Source: Geobacter sp. OR-1 (GTDB taxonomy: Bacteria > Desulfobacterota > Desulfuromonadia > Geobacterales > DSM-12255). From it: a stretch of 64,000 nt of DNA. The position numbers were made by a program, and so were the translations under genes. The DNA lies in assembly GCF_000813145.1 (NCBI RefSeq), contig NZ_BAZF01000012.1, positions 62,001 to 126,000 of the forward strand. Direction: 5' to 3'. Below, piece by piece: positions 18,501 to 28,428 of this stretch; position 1 is the stretch's first letter, and every line of letters begins with the position of its first letter. The notes under the pieces were generated by a model. That model saw only the letters and a program-made list of their open reading frames with translations, was not told the origin of the DNA and did not search any database.

Positions 18501-18616
18501 AGCAGGGGAGGATGGTAGGGATTATCTCGCACGTGGCAGAACTGAAGGAGCAGATTCCGAGCCGCCTGGAGGTTGTGTCGGGGAGGTGTGGGAGCAAGGT
18601 GCATATGGTTTTTTAA
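15569..18616 (+). CDS. sbcC: SbcC ATPase subunit of the SbcCD complex
   Basis: A 1015-residue SMC/Rad50-like ATPase. The N-terminal half of the ATPase has Walker A (IQGPTGAGKTSILDAVCYAL, near residue 32) and a Q-loop region (VVILPQGEFRKLL near 153). Two long coiled-coil arms flank the zinc hook (CPVCGSLEHP near 508). The C-terminal half carries the ABC signature (SLSGGETFLASLSLALG) and Walker B (TLFIDEGFGTLDQE). ATP-driven opening of the complex gives SbcD access to DNA ends and hairpins. On an accessory replicon it may protect palindromes or act against incoming DNA, but this is not shown by sequence. Confidence 0.95.
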   Translation: MRPLKLYMQAFGPFAGKQEINFALLGEKAFFLIQGPTGAGKTSILDAVCYALYGTPSGSTRDEHTLRSQHAPKDLLCEVEFLFQVGPRRFHIKRSPEQTLLKKGKEQKSLHKVELCEVDADGAVIDTPLYKVGDIRERIEQVLGFTADQFRQVVILPQGEFRKLLLASSADKEKILEKLFATERFKRIENELKERSAALARSLEGIRNTIRGILEGQEVVSPSELEAKQKELEQLESELSVKYSAAAASLQEAAEALQKGHIIEEKFLRLEKAQVAVSGLAGERESIEKIAVKCERGKRALSLDDFYNALTRDRHQSRDLATRISELDESLVKMRGELSVAKGDQESMRKLAAEIPAKTAEKAGLEGRLRLIEEVTVGERKLKEAVKARKAASDEFELVQKNISALEAWLAEAGERIEDLAREAGQRGEVGERLKGVESQAASARKLAGAADREVKLAKEQGKLADQYSKAEADVVSAVAIYEGLSEKLIHGQAARLAKELHDGAPCPVCGSLEHPAPAGGAENVPTDLEIEAAKLAVETAREKLDQVRGEAANHNVSLGEARSEANTLRQQLGSAADTSVAILDEEIKRLKLLFTDLVSKEKELETARASRAGEGSKLEEARKSLTGKAEALQKAAAQADLLAGQLQAKSSELGDGERDSVAVKKLIADIETFIVETSEGLKTADGLAERLERESSARQGERDGAVKSSEELTERLGKGEKTFADRMAKAGFADEEEYRASGLTGDELERLEQKVAVYREKVAAASAEQTQAGEACSGLTRPDLHSLTSSRTSAEDALTAIAEEQGREKSLHETIRSSLLVIEKYQKESADQEQQYRVVSNLSNLASGNNSKRITLQRYVLASLFEEVATAASARLSLMSRGRYHLRRSETVTDARKGAGLDLEVTDDFTGQRRPASSLSGGETFLASLSLALGLSDIVLAQSGGRYLDTLFIDEGFGTLDQETLDIAMDTLVRLNEQGRMVGIISHVAELKEQIPSRLEVVSGRCGSKVHMVF

Positions 18617-18918
18617 TATTTTTGAAGTTTTCGAAAATAATGATTCCTACCCCCTTAGAAAATTTCTATCATATAGAGGTGGGCATTTGAGCAGAGTAAC
18701 AACGATGTATTGTGATTATGGGTTTTAAAACAGCTAATGTCATGAGTGATAAACCGAAACCCTGCTGAGAGTATCAAGCTACGAGATGCCGTAAGCGTGC
18801 CTGTGATGTACAAGAGGAGGTGCTTTCCTCCTTACAGAATTTGATAGCATAACCGTTAGTGTTGCCAGCCAGAAATATATTGCCCGAATTAATCGCAAAT
18901 AAATCTGGGGGTGACACA
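18617..18918. other. Intergenic region after sbcC, nothing recognised
   Basis: About 300 bases with no gene and no clear hairpin terminator. The only distinct element is the GGGGGTGA ribosome site just before 18919. Confidence 0.4.
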
Positions 18919-19257
18919 ATGAAAGCCGAATGGATAAAAGTATGCAAGTTGATCGCTGAAGAGTCTAAGTATAAAGCAGTTTACATAATTGTGTTGTTTG
19001 TGGATGTTAATGGTTTATTTATATTAAGGAGATATTGGGGTGGATTGTATCATAAATTAAATCAAGCACAATCCGCTTTTATAAATATAAATGCTGCTTT
19101 AAAAGAATTTGATAATTACTATAATGAAAAAACATCAGACAATCATTTATTCAGAAATTATAAAGTAGATAACGATCTGGAACTAAACATTATCAGTATA
19201 TATTGGACCGATAATGGCTTCATTCTACAAAATGAAGAACAGCTTACCTTGTGGTAG
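18919..19257 (+). CDS. Hypothetical protein
   Basis: A 112-residue protein of unknown function, rich in Asn, Tyr and Ile and encoded by AT-rich DNA. The ATG at 18919 has a good GGGGGTGA ribosome site, which supports it being a real gene. The first 50 residues are mixed helical and strand with a hydrophobic stretch (YKAVYIIVLFVDVNGLFIL) that is too broken by charges to be a clear membrane helix. I recognise no domain. It is followed by an M16-peptidase remnant. Confidence 0.5.
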   Translation: MKAEWIKVCKLIAEESKYKAVYIIVLFVDVNGLFILRRYWGGLYHKLNQAQSAFININAALKEFDNYYNEKTSDNHLFRNYKVDNDLELNIISIYWTDNGFILQNEEQLTLW

Positions 19258-19298
19258 TTACACTTGCATTTCATAGGTACAGATCTTTGACACAACAA

Positions 19299-19499
19299 GC
19301 TTCAAGTATCAGTAAATTGCTTTTATCGGTTAAATTTTTTATTCCAGCTATTATTGCCATTACTATATCGGCCTATGCAGCGTTTGCCCCGGCCGAAACG
19401 GTGGCAAGGGCAACCCTTGGCAACGGCTTGCGTGTTGTGGTGGTAAAGAACAGCCTATCCCTGATGATTCGTTATCTCTTTCGGAGTTATCATGAGTGA
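19299..19499 (+). pseudogene. Remnant of an M16-family zinc protease gene (5' end only)
   Basis: The frame encodes a signal-peptide-like hydrophobic stretch (FFIPAIIAITISAYAAFA) followed by ETVARATLGNGLRVVVVKNSL. Phrases of the type 'LxNGLRVVxVxN' open the mature part of insulinase-like M16 peptidases. After KNSL the similarity stops and a stop codon follows, while M16 proteases are over 400 residues and need HxxEH further on. I read this as a truncated remnant left at a recombination junction. The next gene overlaps its end by eight bases. Confidence 0.5.
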
Positions 19500-20142
19500 A
19501 GATACCTGTTCCGTTCCGGAGCATTACCGAATACTGGCTCAAGAACTAGCCCCCCTGCGAGATAAAATTCGGGCAACACTGCGAGAGAGGCCGATGTGCT
19601 CCGGCAAAAAGCTGACATCATTTGTTCAGGCAGCAAATATTTTGAGCATGTTTGATGCTGATAGGATATCGAGTGTGTTTACCAGCATATCTTCGACGAT
19701 TCTGGCCAGAGAATCTGTTTCACGCAGCATTATCGTATCGGCGGTGGATGAACTCAGTTGTGCGGTAAACAGTTGCCTGTCTACATTTTATGAACTAAGC
19801 AGTTGCCAATTTCCGGAAGGATACGAAGCAGGCAAGCCGCTGGTTATCGCATTACCAGAACGGTTCCTGCTGCAACTGACAGAGTTCATGGACAGACTGT
19901 TGTTGACTATAGAAGATCCTGCTGCTGCCCACCTGGAGTACGGCACGACAAAAATAACTCTTAACGTCACCTTCAACATTGACGCTGAAGTTCGACGGTT
20001 CCAGGACTGGATTGGGTCAGTTAAACAAGAAGAGCCCAATAGCCGAGTGTCATGCAACAAAACCGGTGAGTTGTTCTGGGGCATTCTTGGAGGGATTGCA
20101 CTCAGCTCATTATTCTTCGGAGATCATAACGGCGATCACTAA
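19492..20142 (+). CDS. Hypothetical protein with C-terminal membrane segment
   Basis: A 216-residue protein that I do not recognise. It is mostly helical, with a cysteine-containing N-terminal part, and ends in a hydrophobic segment (LFWGILGGIALSSLFFG) that could be a tail anchor. The ATG at 19492 follows GGAG, supporting translation. A position just upstream of the defence cluster is suggestive, but a 770-base gap with a terminator intervenes, so it is probably not part of that transcript. Confidence 0.5.
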   Translation: MSEDTCSVPEHYRILAQELAPLRDKIRATLRERPMCSGKKLTSFVQAANILSMFDADRISSVFTSISSTILARESVSRSIIVSAVDELSCAVNSCLSTFYELSSCQFPEGYEAGKPLVIALPERFLLQLTEFMDRLLLTIEDPAAAHLEYGTTKITLNVTFNIDAEVRRFQDWIGSVKQEEPNSRVSCNKTGELFWGILGGIALSSLFFGDHNGDH

Positions 20143-20194
20143 TTTGTTGTATGTGGGAAGTGTGGAATCCTGTTGAGTCGGTGATGATCACTAC

Positions 20195-20425
20195 TCACTC
20201 AATCTCTTGCCCATCCAGATAGATTTTAAGATTTTTCCCCTGCATTTTATTCAAACTTTCACCATTATCGAAAACGATTTGCCGTTTCGATGCAAAAAAT
20301 TTCACAATGCAGTTTTCTGCCTCATATTCCGTAAAGGGGATAAAACTTTCGTGGACACCTTCTTGTGATCGATAATCCAGTTCGGTTATTGACAGAAGTG
20401 TCATAAAAATGTACAAGAATTTCAT
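20195..20425 (-). CDS. Possible small protein (doubtful)
   Basis: A 76-codon frame with a hydrophobic start (FLYIFMTLLSI) and a polar remainder. There is no visible ribosome site before the ATG. It lies between the membrane-anchored unknown and the terminator. It could be a small exported protein or a chance frame; no family is recognised. Confidence 0.25.
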   Translation of the reverse strand: MKFLYIFMTLLSITELDYRSQEGVHESFIPFTEYEAENCIVKFFASKRQIVFDNGESLNKMQGKNLKIYLDGQEIE

Positions 20426-20487
20426 TAAATGTTATATGGTTTTGAGGGAAATCTTGAGAGTTGCTGGTTTTAGATCCGTTGATCGTC

Positions 20488-20533
20488 AAAAGCCGCCATT
20501 TCAGCGTTTTGTTGAATGGCGGCTTTTGTTATT
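20488..20533. terminator. Rho-independent terminator hairpin
   Basis: A perfect 13-bp stem, AAAAGCCGCCATT pairing with AATGGCGGCTTTT, with a 14-base loop, followed by GTTATTTTT. With A- and T-rich ends on both sides it can act in both directions. It separates the small genes to the left from the defence cluster to the right. Confidence 0.85.
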
Positions 20534-20544
20534 TTTAGATCAAG

Positions 20545-20799
20545 TTGTCAGATGAAATCAGGGAATTTACAAAGCATGCGATATTTATTTGTACCTGGGA
20601 CGCTATATGGGGGAGGTCTGTCAGTAAGATTGAATTTGTACAATACTCAGGCGGGGGCAAAAGTGAAATGCATCTAGCCAACAAGAGGAACGAAGAGATG
20701 TTGAACTCGCAGGAATTCATAGATCAATGTCCTGAGGTGTATCTGGTTTCTGAGGACGGCGAGGTTGGGCAAAAGCCAGGAACAGCGCTGCTGAAGTGA
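20545..20799 (+). CDS. Possible small gene or gene remnant before the defence cluster
   Basis: An 84-codon frame starting at TTG. The amino-acid sequence (KHAIFICTWDAIWGRS, then SGGGKSEMHLANKRNEEML) is protein-like, but there is no clear ribosome site and no recognised domain. It may be a fragment of a larger gene lost upstream of the cluster. Confidence 0.25.
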   Translation: MSDEIREFTKHAIFICTWDAIWGRSVSKIEFVQYSGGGKSEMHLANKRNEEMLNSQEFIDQCPEVYLVSEDGEVGQKPGTALLK

Positions 20800-20927
20800 T
20801 ACCTCGAGAGCATTTTGGATGGTTTTTAGGGTGATTAGTTTCTGAATGTGTTATCGCGGCTATATATGATCACTATGATTAATATGCTCGTGGTTGCTGA
20901 TGATTACATTTGACTACTGGGGGTATT

Positions 20928-23900
20928 TTGCAAGGTTATACCACAGATATTATAAACTTAATTCAGGACAACCTACGAGATCGTTACCAAAGTGGGTTCC
21001 CAATTTTAAAGGAATTGATTCAAAACGCAGATGATGCCAAAAATGTCTCACGCTTTGTATTTGGCGATCACCAAGGGTTTTCTGAAGCTTCGCATCCATT
21101 ACTAAAGGGGCCGGGGCGTTTTTTTCTATAATAATGGAGAGTTCAGTAAAACAGATAAAAAAGCAATTGCATCTTTCGCTAGTAATACAAAAGCAGGTGA
21201 ATCAGAGACAATAGGAAAATTTGGCCTAGGGATGAAAAGTGTTTTCCATCTGTGTGAAGCATTTTTCTATATTGCTTGGGATGGCGAGCATAAATTTTTC
21301 GAAGCACTCAATCCTTGGAAAATATCCGCCGAAGACAATATTCATTCAGATTGGGACGTTGTAAATGATTTTGACTGGGAATTATTAAGTGAGGTATCAG
21401 CGACAATTTCTAGAAATGATGATAAGGGTTTTTTCCTCTGGATACCACTTAGAAAAAAGAGTCATTTATACAATCAAAACAGCCCTACCGGATCAATAAT
21501 GGATTTTTTCCCGGGAGATGATGGTCTACTCGGACAAGATTTATCTTTTCTGCACGATTTAAATCTGAAATCAGATCTTGCATCCCTCCTCCCTCTATTA
21601 AGAAGCCTGTCATCGATAGAATTTATCCCGTCAGAGGGTGATTCAAAATTCCACCTTGAATTGAAAAATAAAGTAACTACTGATGCAGAAAAAGACGCCT
21701 GCAAATGGTTTGGTGAAGTTGTGGGTGGTGACTGTTCCCTAGTATTCAATGGATTTAAGCTAGAGTCGACTTCCGAGGAATTTAGTATCATTAAAGGGAA
21801 TGATAAATGGCCTAAAAGCTATTACCAGGATGTTGCTGGATTTAGGAAACTGGCACCGGATAAATCAAAGCCAGAGGGAAGCGTAGTCATAAGTCATCAG
21901 GACAACCAGCTTGGTAAACTTACCATTCAATGGGCTCTTTTCTTGCCATTAGGGGAAGAAACTCATATTTACAGAGCAAAAATCCAGAATTCTAATCGTC
22001 ATATCCGAATATTTGTCCACGGGCAGTTTTTTGTAGATGCAGGAAGGAGAGGGATCCACGATTTTGATCAGTTATGTGAAAGAACGCTGGAGAACACAAC
22101 CGAAATTGATGAAACAACGCTTCGTCGAAAGTGGAATCAATTGCTTGCACAAAAAGTTTCTCTCCCCCTTGTTATAAAATCTCTTGATGATTATGTCCGA
22201 AGTAATTCCTTTAGTGAAAAAGAGATTGCAGGATTTACACAAGCCATAACGGAATCAATTTCAGAAGCAAAAGAAAGATTCATAGATAAATTTAGAAAAT
22301 TCATTTGCACTACTAACTCGTGGCTAAAAATACTTGACTGCAATGGTTCCGCCTGGAATCTTGTGGATAGAAAAGAATACAGACTTTTACCACTGCCTGC
22401 TCCACCCAATGTAGACCCCAAAAGGCCATGGCATGTATTGCCCAAACTAGATATGTTGGGGGATACGTACATATATTATGATGGAAACGCTCCAGCTATT
22501 CATGTGAATGAACAACAATGGAGCGAGCACGAAATCATTAATATTATTACGGGCATAAATATAGGTATTTTTACTGAATCCACTTCTCTTGAATATTTAT
22601 CAGAATATTTTCAGGCATTACCCTCGTTTTACTTGAGGACTGAAAAAACTCAGAATGCGATTCGATCTTTATTAAAAGAAGGTTTTCTTAATACACAACT
22701 CAATCTCCTACGTAACAATCGACAGAAAATTGTAAATCTCGTCAAATTCCTTCTCCCTCATAATCGTTTATCTATAGGAACGCAAGATGCAGCAGCAAAA
22801 GGCGCAATACCTGAACATATCTATTCAACATTATGGGCAAGTGGCGCAGAAGTATTAATAGTCCCCAAAGATCTCGATGACTATGAAAACCCTGGAACAG
22901 CCTATCTACACCGAGATGACGCCCTGCTTTTATTGAGAGCACTCCACTCAACTATAGAGTCTAATCCCTTACATAATACAACGATAGAACGTTGCCTTGA
23001 TGTTGCAAATCTAATATTGAGTTCTCTAGATGAGAATAATCGTGGTGCGATTCTCAGAACCAACCCAGATCTCAAGATAATTCAGGTGGTTGACGCCAAA
23101 ACGCTAAGAAATGTGGCTGTATCATATGCGACTTTGGAAACTGCTCGTAAAAGAAACAACCTTTTTGGTTTGACTCAAGGAACAAATATTCAAACTCGGG
23201 CGGGATATTCAAAATTACTTACTGACGTTTTGCCTGAAGAAAAGATACTTCTTACCAACCTAGAATCATTCAAGATATATTTCGGGAACACAGAAATTCT
23301 TCCATCATCTGGTAATGGTGAGAATATCTTGATGTCCCTTGGAAATATAATTAAAAAGCTTGGTCCGATGAGTTCCAGGCAAAAACTCATAGAATACGTC
23401 GACAATCCAGGTCAAGATTTTCTCGCCTTAATGGGTCTTAGATATTTGCTTCATGGCGATGAAGTACATTTTTCAGATGAGAAAACCCATCTATGGGTTG
23501 CGAGGCACCGCCAATCGACAGCATGGGAGAAGCTATGGCGTCAAGTATCTAATATTGAGGCGGAAAATGCATGGAATATCCTTGACCGCGGTTTGGTAGA
23601 AAATCTACCGTCAGGAAGGTGGAATTCTCTAGGGATTAAAGAAATTGATCCTGACGAAGTTATAAATGAACTATCGATTATAGGTTCAAATCATATCACC
23701 AGTAATCAGTTTACGGATAAAGAATGTGATGAAATTCTGAGCAGTATAGACAACATGGATGTCTGGTTGCGATTGCCATTTCACACCATTAAAACCGGTA
23801 AAAAAGGGCGAATTGATAGCAATACATTTCTTGATATGGGGATATCTCTACCAAATAGCTTGGCATCAACAATTCAAATTGTTGAAAATAGTTATATTCC

Positions 23901-26900
23901 TGCCATTGCCAAAAAACAAAAAGAATGGATACCACGATTAGATGAAGCTGCGATAGTTCAAATAGCCCTTGACTATGAATGCCCGGCAAAATACTGGCGG
24001 CTAATTGTTGAGATGCTGGAGAAGAATAGCATTTATGACAGGATTAACACTGTACGCAATCTTAAAGAGACATGTTGGTTACCACTGTATAACGGTAAAA
24101 TAATACGACCAGTAGATGTCATCGATTTACCTGCCATGTCTCAACATGTACAAATCCTTGCTTCAAAAGCGGGCTATTGTTATGCGTCTGTAGATGACTT
24201 GGAAAAAGAAATACGTGCTTCAGCCTCATTAAGTTTTATGAGATCAATATGTTTTTCGAAGGACAATGAAGCGCTCAAAATACTTGGTTTTCTGATGGCA
24301 GAAGTACCTGGATACACAGTCGGTCAGGTCAATCTTCCTGATGATACGCGATTTCAAAAAATTCTCCCTACGTTTAACAAAATTAAGAAATTGCCTGCCT
24401 GGAAGATATTTACATCTTCTGTAGAAGAGTATGGAATTGATCGTTGTTCAGAATATTTGCTACCAGAAATACTGAAACCAATTCAAGCGGAAGACCTAGT
24501 TATTGTTTTAAATGAATTGGCTACTCATACTGATACTCGAAATATTGAGATTGATTCGGTTTTTAATATCTATTTGGAACTGTTTTGCAAAGATTACGAC
24601 CAAGCAGTCGAATTCCTCCCACAAATTAAACTTAAATCGGTTTCAGGGGAATGGATAAAAACAGATAATCTTTGTTATGGCGCGGCAGATGTTTCAAATG
24701 ACTCATTACTGGAAGAAAAACATGCAAAAATACTAGATGACATAATAGCTGATACAAGTAGGTATATTGATAAAAATCCTAAACCAATATCGATCTCACA
24801 ATCTGGAGATGCTCAACAAACTATAAAAAGCTACTTCAATGACTGGAAAGGGCTTGTTCAAGACGAACTAATCGGTGCAGCAATAAGCCTGATGGGACCT
24901 AAACTCAGATCATTAGCTGATGAATACTTAGAGCCACACACATCTGATTGGTTGTATGATCAAATCAGCTGGAGAGACGCAGATTGCGTCATATCAGACG
25001 GTTACGGGAATAAAACTACAATACCAAAAAGAGTGTATCGAACAAATTGGGACCATCTTGATGTAGAAGTAAAAATCATTGCAGATAAATTGGTAAATGT
25101 AATAAGCATAACTGGAAATAAGATACAGGTACCCCTATCTGATAACTTCACCACTATAATAGCAGGATCACTAGAAGGTTACGGAAATTTCAAATATGTT
25201 ATACCGTTGCGCAAAATAATCACAAACAATTATTCGAACGATGAACTGACAGAATTAGTAAAAAACACAATAAGCTACATCCTTGACAAATGTTATTATC
25301 AGACAAACACTGATTTAAATGAACTTTTACAAGAATTAAGTAAAAGTGATCAACTTCAAATAGATGTCGTTCGCGGAATGATCCTCGATCATCTACCATT
25401 CTATTTACCACAATTAAATGCAAATCGAAGAAATGATAAGCTGAAAAAAGCTTTAGAAGGGTATCATGATGCTCGTGTAAGGTATCAAGAAAGTAAAAGC
25501 TCTCTCAAAACCCCAGTAGAAAAGCATGAACAATTATTAAAGGAGCTTGATAAGCAGAAAAGCCGAATTGCACAGCTTCTGCAAAATGACGAAGAAGTAA
25601 GGAAAACGGTTCTTGAAGGTCTTAAACAGAAGCTGATGGATTTTCAGTATGATCTGCAAAGCCTCCCATTTGAGCTCTTTCAAAATTCAGATGACGCTGC
25701 TGTTGAACTTGGCTCTTTTGAGTCTGGTGGCAAAGTTCCATCACCGGCACAAAAAATGGTTATTGATATTGATGGTTCAACTATACGGTTTATGCACTGG
25801 GGCAGAAAAATCAATTCAAACCCGGATCGAAGCAAAAATCTCGGATTTCACCGCGACCTCGAAAAGATGTTGGTCTTATCTTCTTCCGATAAACAAAGCA
25901 ATGATGAAGTAACCGGTAAGTTCGGGCTTGGCTTCAAAAGTGTATTTTTATGTTGTGATCAACCCCGGCTTCTAAGTGGTCGGCTTTGCGTCGAGGTTAT
26001 AGGAGGTGTTCTCCCTCGATCTTGGTCTCCCTCACAACTTACAATCTCAAAACTAAAGCAATATTCTGAAGATCAACAATATCAGGGAACAGTTATCGAG
26101 TTAGACCTTAATGATGAAGCTCAGGTAGATGACCTTCTGATAAGATTCAAAATCATGGCTGGCCTGCTGAGTGTGTTCGGAAGAGCCATAAAAAGAATCA
26201 ATCTTTTTCCATCAAATGGTGATCAAATATACGAGTGGCAACCTTTCACGCTCTCAGATGGCATAGAGATCGGCGATTGTCGACTTCCGGTCGATAAGGA
26301 AGTTGTAACCAGGCAAGGTTTGGTCTTTCGACTTAAGAACGGATCCGTGTTTTTTGTGATCTCACCTGAAGGTTTCTGCCGTCTTCCTAAAGAGGTTCCC
26401 TCTCTATGGGTCACATCTCCAACACGCGAAAACGAAAGTCTTGGGTTTGCTGTAAATGCAGCTTTTTCTCTTGATGCAGGTAGAGGGCGACTGGCAGGCG
26501 ATTCGCAATCGAATATTGATTGTGCTGAAAAAATAGGAAAAGAGCTCGGTGTAAAGTTATCTTCTCTAATTTCAATATTGGAAAGAGACTGGCTGTTTGT
26601 AAAAGAACACCTCAATTTAGTAGATAGTCTTTCCCCCGCTGGATTATTGGCAACATTATGGAAAACCTTATCAATAGCTGCAATTAACACAGATGGGACA
26701 GGTATATGCTCATCTGTTGCCAAAACGGCACTCATAAAATTGAGCCATGGTCCGATTCCAAATGCATTGCCGATTCCATATGAGCAGTTAGTAACCAATG
26801 ACTTGATTCGACACGAACTGTCTGGACCTTGGGTCTACCGAGAAGTAATAGAACAACTCGTAAATCTAGGTATTCCGCCTGACCAATGCGTTTCGACTGA

Positions 26901-28428
26901 TATTTCAGTTCTTCTTAAGCGAATCGGTTTGGGTGCAAACATAGATAAATTTAGTTTCACATCGATAATGCATTTAATCGAAAGAGATTGTTGTGATGAG
27001 GCCATTGCTGCAACACTTGAAACTATAGCTTTAATTGTATGGGAACAGCTTAAAGAGGATGAGAAAACCCAATCGGCAGAGGTGTTTTCAAAGTTGCTCT
27101 TTAAAAATGTTTCAGGCCTATGGAAATCATCAAGGGATTTACTGTGCGTTGGAAATGTGGATAACAAAGAAGAGGAGCTTAGAATAAACTTTGCTCCAGA
27201 TAGCGCAAGATTGGCTGATGTCTATGACGAAATTGGCAGAGCATTTTTCAAACGAAGCCGACCACGTTTTGAAGCTCCTACCGAATTGTTAGTAGAATGG
27301 GTTCGTAAAGCAGATTGTGAGCCTAAGCAAAGCGCTGCATTGTATTATCTGGTCCATGGAGAGTTGGGGCACAAGGTTGCTCGTTCGCTCCGTCAAAATG
27401 GCCTCTCAGGCACATGGTTATCAGGTGTAAGTGAATCTCACCATTGTCTTGAAAACTGGTCTTATAGCGATAAAGAAGAGCTCCTGCGGATGTTGGTAAA
27501 AGTTCAGTTTGATCTATCAGATTTCCCACCATCAATCTCTAATAAACCACCTCTTTCTCCAAACAAAGTTCTTGGCGCTATCTATGATTGGTGGCTGGCA
27601 AATAAAGTCACTCAAATTGAAAAATATGAGCGTAAGTCCTTTCCAGGGGGGGTTTTCCCGCCTTTAGATTTCGATCTTCTGAAAAAAGAACCTGAGGCAA
27701 GAAAGGGCTGGTTGACTCTCTTTTTGCTTGGGGCCTTTCATACAATCGGGCGAGCAAAACCAGAGCAACACCGCTCATTTATTAATCTCTGTCAATCTAA
27801 GGGATGGATGGACAGATTTGTTACTGTTGGACAAACTGGATTGGACGAGTGGATGGCTGTCATTAAAAATTACCTCCAGGATGAGATGCAGGATCCCGAG
27901 TACTACCAATGGATGAAAGAGTTCGTATCCTTTTTCCTTCTAGGGTACTGGTTGGATGAGTATGTGGAGAGCTTTAAGGCTATTGATAGGATGAAGGACC
28001 CTTTCAGTTTAAAGCAAATAACAGCTCCGAGGATAAATCCGGCTTTTCAGGGAGGAGGCCCTGATGCTCCGCCGATTGACAGGGCTTTAGGCATGGGAGC
28101 TTGCTTTGTCATGAGAGAACTGGCAAGGAAAAAAATCATAAACAACCAGCTTGCTCATAGATATTGCTATGTGCCGAGAAGGCCAGTGCGAAATTTGTTG
28201 GAGAGACTTGGGTGCCATGGATTGAATAATGGTTTCGATCACGAGACTCGCTCGAAGATGATCCATGAGTTCTTGTGTACGCATCTAGGCGATAAAAAGG
28301 CGACTTTCGAGAACTCATACGATTTGCCATTGTTGATTGTTGCTATGGATACTGATCTGCAAGTCCAGTTATTTGAATCAACACTGGTATTAGATAATGA
28401 GATTGATGAGGAGATTGAGTATGTCTAA
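20928..28428 (+). CDS. Giant sacsin/HSP90-like double-ATPase protein, interrupted by a frameshift
   Basis: First gene of the large cluster; about 2,499 residues if a one-base frameshift is repaired. The N-terminal GHKL ATPase has its N-box in ILKELIQNADDA (about residue 30) and its glycine-lid box in GKFGLGMKSVFH (about 97), as in sacsin. A second GHKL domain sits near residue 1580 (FELFQNSDDAA) and 1663 (GKFGLGFKSVF). The middle and end are helical and unrecognised. The frame opened at TTG 20928 (GGGGG upstream) stops at 21131; the downstream frame picks up at 21121 with FFYNNGEFS, and losing one T from the T7 run at 21119-21125 joins them. An ATP-driven clamp or chaperone-like role is inferred. 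It overlaps the helicase start by 8 bases. Confidence 0.8.
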
